NCBI RefSeq assembly: GCF_000808575.1
Contig: NZ_JWLW01000067.1
Location: 124,001-188,000, forward strand
Source of the DNA: Alteromonas marina
Lineage (GTDB): Bacteria > Pseudomonadota > Gammaproteobacteria > Enterobacterales > Alteromonadaceae
DNA: 64,000 nucleotides
Reading direction: 5' to 3'
The notes below the pieces were generated by a model, which saw nothing but the letters and a program-made list of their open reading frames with translations, was not told the origin of the DNA and did no database searches. Both the position numbers and the translations under genes were made by a program. This document shows positions 59,317 to 64,000 of the stretch, piece by piece. The stretch's first letter is position 1. Each line of letters starts with the position of its first letter.

Positions 59317-62022
59317 ATGAAATTAAAAACGCGTAAGACAGCAGTTGCCGCTATGGTCGGTACTGCGTTATTTTGCTCTTCATATATTGCTTCAGCCCAA
59401 GAGTCTGACGTTGAATCTGAGCAAGATGCCAAGAAAGACGTTGAACTTATTCTCGTTACCGGAAGTTTTGTTCGCAGAAGCGAAAACTTTGAATCTCCAT
59501 CGCCGCTAGCGGTGGTAGACAGCGTTGCAATTGACGCGATCGGCGCTAAAAATATCGCGGACATCACACAGACGCTAACAATTAATACAGGTGCAGAGAA
59601 CAACCCCGATGCCTTCACGCAAAATGCCACAGCGGGGACCTCTAATATCAACCTACGTGGTTTGGGCGTAGCATCAACCTTGGTTCTTCTAAATAACAAA
59701 CGTCAAGTTGTTAATGCGCAGCCTACCAACGAAGGGTTAAATTTCGTCGACACTAGCTCACTTGTACCCATGATAGCCATCGATAGAATGGAAGTGGTAA
59801 AAGACGGTGCCTCTGCTTTGTACGGTTCAGACGCCGTGGCGGGTGTAGTTAACTTCATAACGAAACGTAACTATGACGGCGCAATGGTAACGGTCGACTA
59901 TCAAGACGGCGCGCACGGCGATAACAAGGAATACATTCTACAAGGTCTATGGGGTGCAACAGGGGACAATGGTAGCGTGCTCGCTGCTATCAGTTACACC
60001 AATCGTTCGCCATTATTTCTTAGCGATAGACGCCTTAGCCGTCCACAAGACGACACCAGTGCATTAGGTAACCCTGGCTCTTTCTTTTTAAATATTCCCG
60101 GCGCAGGTCCTTTACCAATTATTGACCCCTATGGCTGTGAAGAATTTGGTGGCGCACCAAACTTGCTAGCGCCAAGCGGCACTATTCCAGGTTTAGAGAT
60201 TGGTTTTTGTGGTTTTGATTTCGGTAAGTTTTATTCTTACGTAGCTGACGAAAGTAGAACCAATGCCTACGTGCGCGCCGACTATGAATTTGATAATGAC
60301 ATTACCTGGACTGCTGAATTTAGTACGGCCAGAAACCGTGCCGAGCGCGGCGGCGCACCGAGCTTTCCTATTCTGACTTCGCCCATAGTACCTGACTATC
60401 ACCCTCAGAACCCTTTTGGCCAGTCAGTGGCATTTTTTGGACGCGCTGAGGGTAATGGCTTCCCTGGTGACCCGGCTAACACTGAATCGGATACTTTACG
60501 CTTTAGTACAAGTCTGCAGGGTGTCACTGACTCAGGTTTCTGGGAAGTGAGCTATACGCGTGCGGTGAATGATTTTGTATTTAGAGTACCTGATGTACTG
60601 AATACCGAGTTCCAGCTCGCGCTTTATGGCCTTGGTGGTTCAAATTGTGACCCAATAGCAGGTTCTCCAGGTGTAGGTGACTGTCAGTTCTTCAATCCAT
60701 TTGCGACATCTTATACATCTGCACCAAATTCAGAGTATGTAGTCAGTTCTTTTACCGGCACTGAGGTTATTGACTCGAAGGCTGATCTTGAAGTATTCGA
60801 AGCCTTCACATCGTTTGATGTATTTGAAATGGGCGGAGGCTTTGCGGCATTGGCACTTGGTGTTCAATATCGTGAAAACCAGCTAAGTCAAGACTATGAT
60901 GATTTGGCCAACCAAGACAGCTTCACCTTTGTAATTGGTAACCCCGATATAGATGGTAGCCAAGATGTATGGGCAGCTTTCGGTGAGCTTGCATTGCCCA
61001 TTAACGATGAGTTAGACGTTCAGCTAGCTGTGCGATATGAAGACTACGGCGGCGCTATTGGCAGTACAGTTGACCCTAAATTGGCTATATCATGGCGCGC
61101 TAGTGATGAGTTTTCATTACGCGGTTCAATATCGACATCGTTCAGAGCGCCAACGGTATTCTTAGCGCAAGGTGGCGCCACATCACTACAGCAGCTTATT
61201 GACCCTGTGCAAGGCGCGACGGCGTTTGTGGCGGTAAGAACATCTGGTAACGAAGATCTGAAGCCAGAGGAGTCGACGGCATACAATATTGGTTTCTCGT
61301 ATGAACCATTCAGAGATTTCTCTGTTGAGCTGGACTATTGGAACTTTGAGTTTGAAGATCTGATCATTCAAGAAAACGCACAAGCTGTCCTTAATGAAGA
61401 CCCGACTAACACTGACCGAGTAATTCGAGCGGGTGACCCGGTGTCAGGACCGGTACTTCAGGTTAATAACACCTACGTTAATGCAAGTTCATTGGAAACG
61501 TCAGGTTTGGACTTCGTTACAAGTTACAAAATTGAAACAGACTTTGGTAACTTTACACCTACATTAAATGCTACTTACATTACGAAATATGATTTGATGG
61601 ACCCACAAGCGGGCAACATTGATGGTGCAGGACGTCGTAACTTCAACAACATTGGTGTTTCTTCACCTGAATTACGAGCTAATTTGGGGTTAGCGTGGCA
61701 AAACGATATTCATGCTGCGAATATATTCCTTCGCTATATTTCATCATACGACGATGACCAAAACTGCGCAGATGGTACGGCAAACGTTGGAGGATGCTCT
61801 AGTGGCTTTTACGAGGTTGACAGTCACTTAACGGTAGATGCGCAATACAACATTGATTTAGGAGGTTTATATGACACCGAGCAAAATTACGTACTGACGT
61901 TGGGCGCTATCAACCTTTTTGATGAAGAGCCTCCACAACTGTTCACCAACAGTGGTTTTGATTCTAAGGTTCACGATCCTCGTGGCCGTCAAATCTATGC
62001 ACGCTTAGCAATTGAATTTTAA
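59317..62022 (+). CDS. TonB-dependent outer-membrane receptor
   Basis: A 901-aa outer-membrane transporter. A signal peptide (MKLKTRKTAVAAMVGTALFC..., cleavage near ASAQ) is followed by a TonB box-like ELILVTGSF. The plug domain then has INLRGLGVASTLVLLNNKRQ and VKDGASALYGSDAVAGVVNF. The barrel ends RQIYARLAIEF with a terminal phenylalanine, as required for barrel assembly. There is no STN signalling domain. The ligand is not predictable; the sequence type (IAxTL plug, GSDAVAGVVN) is common among peptide or carbohydrate receptors of Alteromonadales. A strong terminator follows, so the gene is monocistronic. Confidence 0.93.
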   Translation: MKLKTRKTAVAAMVGTALFCSSYIASAQESDVESEQDAKKDVELILVTGSFVRRSENFESPSPLAVVDSVAIDAIGAKNIADITQTLTINTGAENNPDAFTQNATAGTSNINLRGLGVASTLVLLNNKRQVVNAQPTNEGLNFVDTSSLVPMIAIDRMEVVKDGASALYGSDAVAGVVNFITKRNYDGAMVTVDYQDGAHGDNKEYILQGLWGATGDNGSVLAAISYTNRSPLFLSDRRLSRPQDDTSALGNPGSFFLNIPGAGPLPIIDPYGCEEFGGAPNLLAPSGTIPGLEIGFCGFDFGKFYSYVADESRTNAYVRADYEFDNDITWTAEFSTARNRAERGGAPSFPILTSPIVPDYHPQNPFGQSVAFFGRAEGNGFPGDPANTESDTLRFSTSLQGVTDSGFWEVSYTRAVNDFVFRVPDVLNTEFQLALYGLGGSNCDPIAGSPGVGDCQFFNPFATSYTSAPNSEYVVSSFTGTEVIDSKADLEVFEAFTSFDVFEMGGGFAALALGVQYRENQLSQDYDDLANQDSFTFVIGNPDIDGSQDVWAAFGELALPINDELDVQLAVRYEDYGGAIGSTVDPKLAISWRASDEFSLRGSISTSFRAPTVFLAQGGATSLQQLIDPVQGATAFVAVRTSGNEDLKPEESTAYNIGFSYEPFRDFSVELDYWNFEFEDLIIQENAQAVLNEDPTNTDRVIRAGDPVSGPVLQVNNTYVNASSLETSGLDFVTSYKIETDFGNFTPTLNATYITKYDLMDPQAGNIDGAGRRNFNNIGVSSPELRANLGLAWQNDIHAANIFLRYISSYDDDQNCADGTANVGGCSSGFYEVDSHLTVDAQYNIDLGGLYDTEQNYVLTLGAINLFDEEPPQLFTNSGFDSKVHDPRGRQIYARLAIEF

Positions 62023-62043
62023 TTAAGCGTTCAATGCAACATG

Positions 62044-62084
62044 AAGCCTGCCTTTGGCAATAGTCCCAAAGGCAGGCTTTTTTT
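62044..62084 (+). terminator. Terminator of the TonB receptor gene
   Basis: A 14-bp perfect stem AAGCCTGCCTTTGG / CCAAAGGCAGGCTT with an 8-base loop and T5, 22 bases after the stop codon. Confidence 0.92.
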
Positions 62085-62218
62085 GTAAAGGATAGCCTCC
62101 ACAGCATTTCCTATTTTATATCTCTTAATTTTCCATTCTTAAAACCAATTTATTACATTATCGCGTAGACAGTATCTACAAATCGGTTAACTCACATATA
62201 TTTATCAAGGAAAAAAGA

Positions 62219-62521
62219 ATGGCAACGAAGCTATCTGCAAAAGAAATTAGCGAAAAATTAGATGTGCTCAATGCGTTGGCTTGTGATGGCGCACTTTGGA
62301 AACAAAGCGGAAATACCATTACAAAGACGTTTCAGTTTAAAAGCTTCATTCGTGCATTTGGATGGATGTCGCAAATCGCGATTTGGGCGGAAAAACTAAA
62401 ACATCACCCTGAATGGTTCAACGTTTATAACAAAGTAGAGGTGACATTGACCACGCACGATGCAGATGGGCTCACTGAATTAGACTTTTCATTGGCTGAA
62501 AAAATGGAAAAATTCAAATAG
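62219..62521 (+). CDS. Pterin-4a-carbinolamine dehydratase family protein
   Basis: A 100-aa protein of the PhhB/DCoH family. The motif [20 protein letters not shown] followed by [20 protein letters not shown] carries the catalytic His-His-Pro-Glu-Trp segment, and [16 protein letters not shown] has the last histidine. Regenerates tetrahydrobiopterin after aromatic hydroxylation; no phenylalanine hydroxylase gene is adjacent. AAGGAAAAAAGA precedes the start. Confidence 0.93.
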   Translation: MATKLSAKEISEKLDVLNALACDGALWKQSGNTITKTFQFKSFIRAFGWMSQIAIWAEKLKHHPEWFNVYNKVEVTLTTHDADGLTELDFSLAEKMEKFK

Positions 62522-62639
62522 ACCGAACTAGGATGTGAAAATAAAGACCTAAAGCGGGGGGGATTTGTACTAACTTTGTTCATCTTGGTTAATTAAACTG
62601 CTAACAGTCAGAAAAATGAAATATTTCTTACCTTGGCTC

Positions 62640-62667
62640 TTGTGTTGACTAAGTCTCTATGTATAAT
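62640..62667 (+). promoter_or_regulatory. Promoter of the initiator tRNA cluster
   Basis: TTGTGT at 62640-62645, a 16-base spacer and a perfect TATAAT at 62662-62667, followed by a GC-rich discriminator (ACGCCCC) typical of stable-RNA promoters under stringent control. It lies 56 bases before the first tRNA. Confidence 0.7.
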
Positions 62668-62723
62668 ACGCCCCACGTTGAAGCGAGGCACTAAGCGCTG
62701 CGTTTACAGCATATATTTTCTGG

Positions 62724-62800
<77 letters not shown>

Positions 62801-62853
62801 CAGAAAATAACCAGAATTTCAAAGCACTGCAAATGCAGACTTTACCGTACAGT

Positions 62854-62930
<77 letters not shown>

Positions 62931-62983
62931 ATTTAGAAAAACCAAAATAAAAAGTTTTGTTAACACAAACTAAGCCGTACAGT

Positions 62984-63060
<77 letters not shown>

Positions 63061-63067
63061 CATTTAG

Positions 63068-63094
63068 AACCCAGCATTAGCTGGGTTTTTTCTT
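63068..63094 (+). terminator. Terminator of the tRNA cluster
   Basis: AACCCAGC / GCTGGGTT with loop ATTA and a following T-run, immediately after the third tRNA. Confidence 0.92.
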
Positions 63095-63239
63095 TTCTAG
63101 CGCTAATGCACTTAAACATTTGCTGATTTGCACGGCAATTTGAATCAATTTCTACGAATTAATTAGAACTCCCAATAGTCGAGTGTGCTAAGTTAAGTTC
63201 ATGCCTCTATTAAAAATTAACAGGTAGTTTGGCCGCGTT

Positions 63240-64000
63240 ATGATTTCTCGTTTTTTTACGTTCGAAGAGCACGCCACTTTAATTCAGGGGGCATATCATT
63301 TTCCTCTTGTTGTTTTATCCTTATCGGTAGCCGTGTTTGCGTCATTTATGGCGTTTAACGTTGCGGGGCAAGCTTCTGTTACTCACGACGCGCTTAGACG
63401 AAGTACGTTATTAGGAACAGGAAGCATCGCGCTTGGTGGTGGCATCTGGTCAATGCACTTTTTGGGTATGACAGCGTTTGAACTTTGCTTGCCGGTAGAT
63501 TACGACCCTTTAATTACCACACTTTCTGCCATTCCAGGTATCGCTGCGGCTTGGGTCGCGCTTAACCTTTTAGTTAAAACACGTATAAGTATCGCGGAAA
63601 TAGTATTAGGCGGTGTATTGGTGGGGGCTGGCATAGGTACCATGCATTACAGTGGTATGGCCGCAATGGAGATGGCGCCACTTCTTCGCTATGACATTGG
63701 TATGTTTGCACTGTCTATTGTGGTCGCTGTAGGGTTGGCAATGCTATCGCTGTGGATCAAGTTCGGTATAACGGCTGCAATCAGAAGCAGAAAGATGCTC
63801 GGGAAGCATGTATTACTTGCAAGTCTTGTTATGGGGTTAGCGATCTCTGGAATGCATTATACAGGTATGGCAGCTGCTAGGTTCGTTCTGCCACCTGGAC
63901 TGGAGACGTCAAATCAGTCATCAGGTATCGCTGTTTTTCTTGCTATTGCTATTGCCATTGTCACCTTGGCACTGATTATTCTTGTTTTAGGTATTAGCTT
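63240..64000 (+). CDS. MHYT-domain membrane protein (5' part; runs off the window)
   Basis: The frame opens at an ATG at 63240 (MISRFFTFEEHATLIQGAYH) and stays open to the window end, 253 codons so far. It has seven or so hydrophobic helices and three MHYT motifs: IWSMHFLGMTAF near residue 75, GTMHYSGMAAM near residue 140 and GMHYTGMAAARF near residue 205. These motifs are thought to bind copper or sense a diatomic gas at the membrane. In this family the helices are usually followed by GGDEF/EAL, histidine-kinase or adenylate-cyclase domains; the output domain lies beyond the window. It starts 145 bp after the tRNA terminator. Confidence 0.9.
   Translation, partial: MISRFFTFEEHATLIQGAYHFPLVVLSLSVAVFASFMAFNVAGQASVTHDALRRSTLLGTGSIALGGGIWSMHFLGMTAFELCLPVDYDPLITTLSAIPGIAAAWVALNLLVKTRISIAEIVLGGVLVGAGIGTMHYSGMAAMEMAPLLRYDIGMFALSIVVAVGLAMLSLWIKFGITAAIRSRKMLGKHVLLASLVMGLAISGMHYTGMAAARFVLPPGLETSNQSSGIAVFLAIAIAIVTLALIILVLGIS

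Overview
The window looks like a chromosomal segment of a marine gammaproteobacterium of the Alteromonas group (Alteromonadaceae). The main reasons are the RNase E / RluC / Maf / YceD / L32 / plsX-fab / pabC-mltG-tmk-holB-tatD gene order, which is the same as in Escherichia coli apart from local insertions, the presence of DUF3718 proteins (known to me mainly from Alteromonadales), and the arginine succinyltransferase pathway gene astB. No prophage, insertion sequence, integron or CRISPR array was seen.

Layout. 0.1-5.2 kb: astB (minus), topA and a DUF2058 protein (plus). 5.5-8.2 kb: a secreted leishmanolysin-like protease with a PEP-CTERM-like tail, then a molybdenum block: a decayed regulator remnant, mobA and fdhD (plus), facing an FdhF/YdeP-type molybdopterin oxidoreductase (minus, to 10.6 kb). 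11-16.2 kb: a GNAT acetyltransferase, then a minus-strand histidine kinase, response regulator and exported haloacid-dehalogenase-like protein, and an EcKL/aminoglycoside-phosphotransferase-like kinase. 16.3-34.5 kb: the conserved housekeeping core. rne reads left; rluC, a HAD phosphatase, yceD, rpmF, plsX, fabH, fabD, fabG, acpP, fabF, pabC, mltG, tmk, holB, tatD and a PNPOx-like gene read right. It couples ribosome maturation, RNA decay, phospholipid and fatty-acid synthesis, folate, cell-wall and DNA synthesis. 34.7-42 kb: an NAD(P)-binding protein, a two-component-propeller diguanylate cyclase, an M2 peptidyl-dipeptidase lipoprotein and small proteins. 42-50.6 kb: a catabolic block with an SDR and haloalkane dehalogenase (minus), a FadB/FadJ-like bifunctional protein, thiolase and acyl-CoA dehydrogenase (plus), and an epoxide-hydrolase-type alpha/beta hydrolase.

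50.6-55.9 kb is the most unusual part. Three paralogous small secreted DUF3718 genes (all minus) sit around and between four broken genes: a CadC-like wHTH/TPR regulator, an amidohydrolase, an outer-membrane beta-barrel protein, and a mannitol-dehydrogenase-family fragment. Each DUF3718 gene is followed by the same structured 3' element. This element contains TTCAACATGGT, an exact 11-nt reverse complement of the start-codon region ACCATGTTGAA of the same gene. It can also fold into alternative hairpins, and a second stem varies in sequence while staying paired in all three copies. I read this as a candidate undescribed 3'UTR-to-start-codon regulatory RNA.

55.9-64 kb: a LysR regulator divergent from a MaoC-like hydratase, a mechanosensitive channel with an entericidin-like lipoprotein, a TonB-dependent receptor, a pterin-4a-carbinolamine dehydratase, three nearly identical initiator tRNA-Met genes, and the start of an MHYT-domain membrane protein that runs off the window.

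Functions are assigned by recognising motifs and family resemblance by eye; no database search was run.
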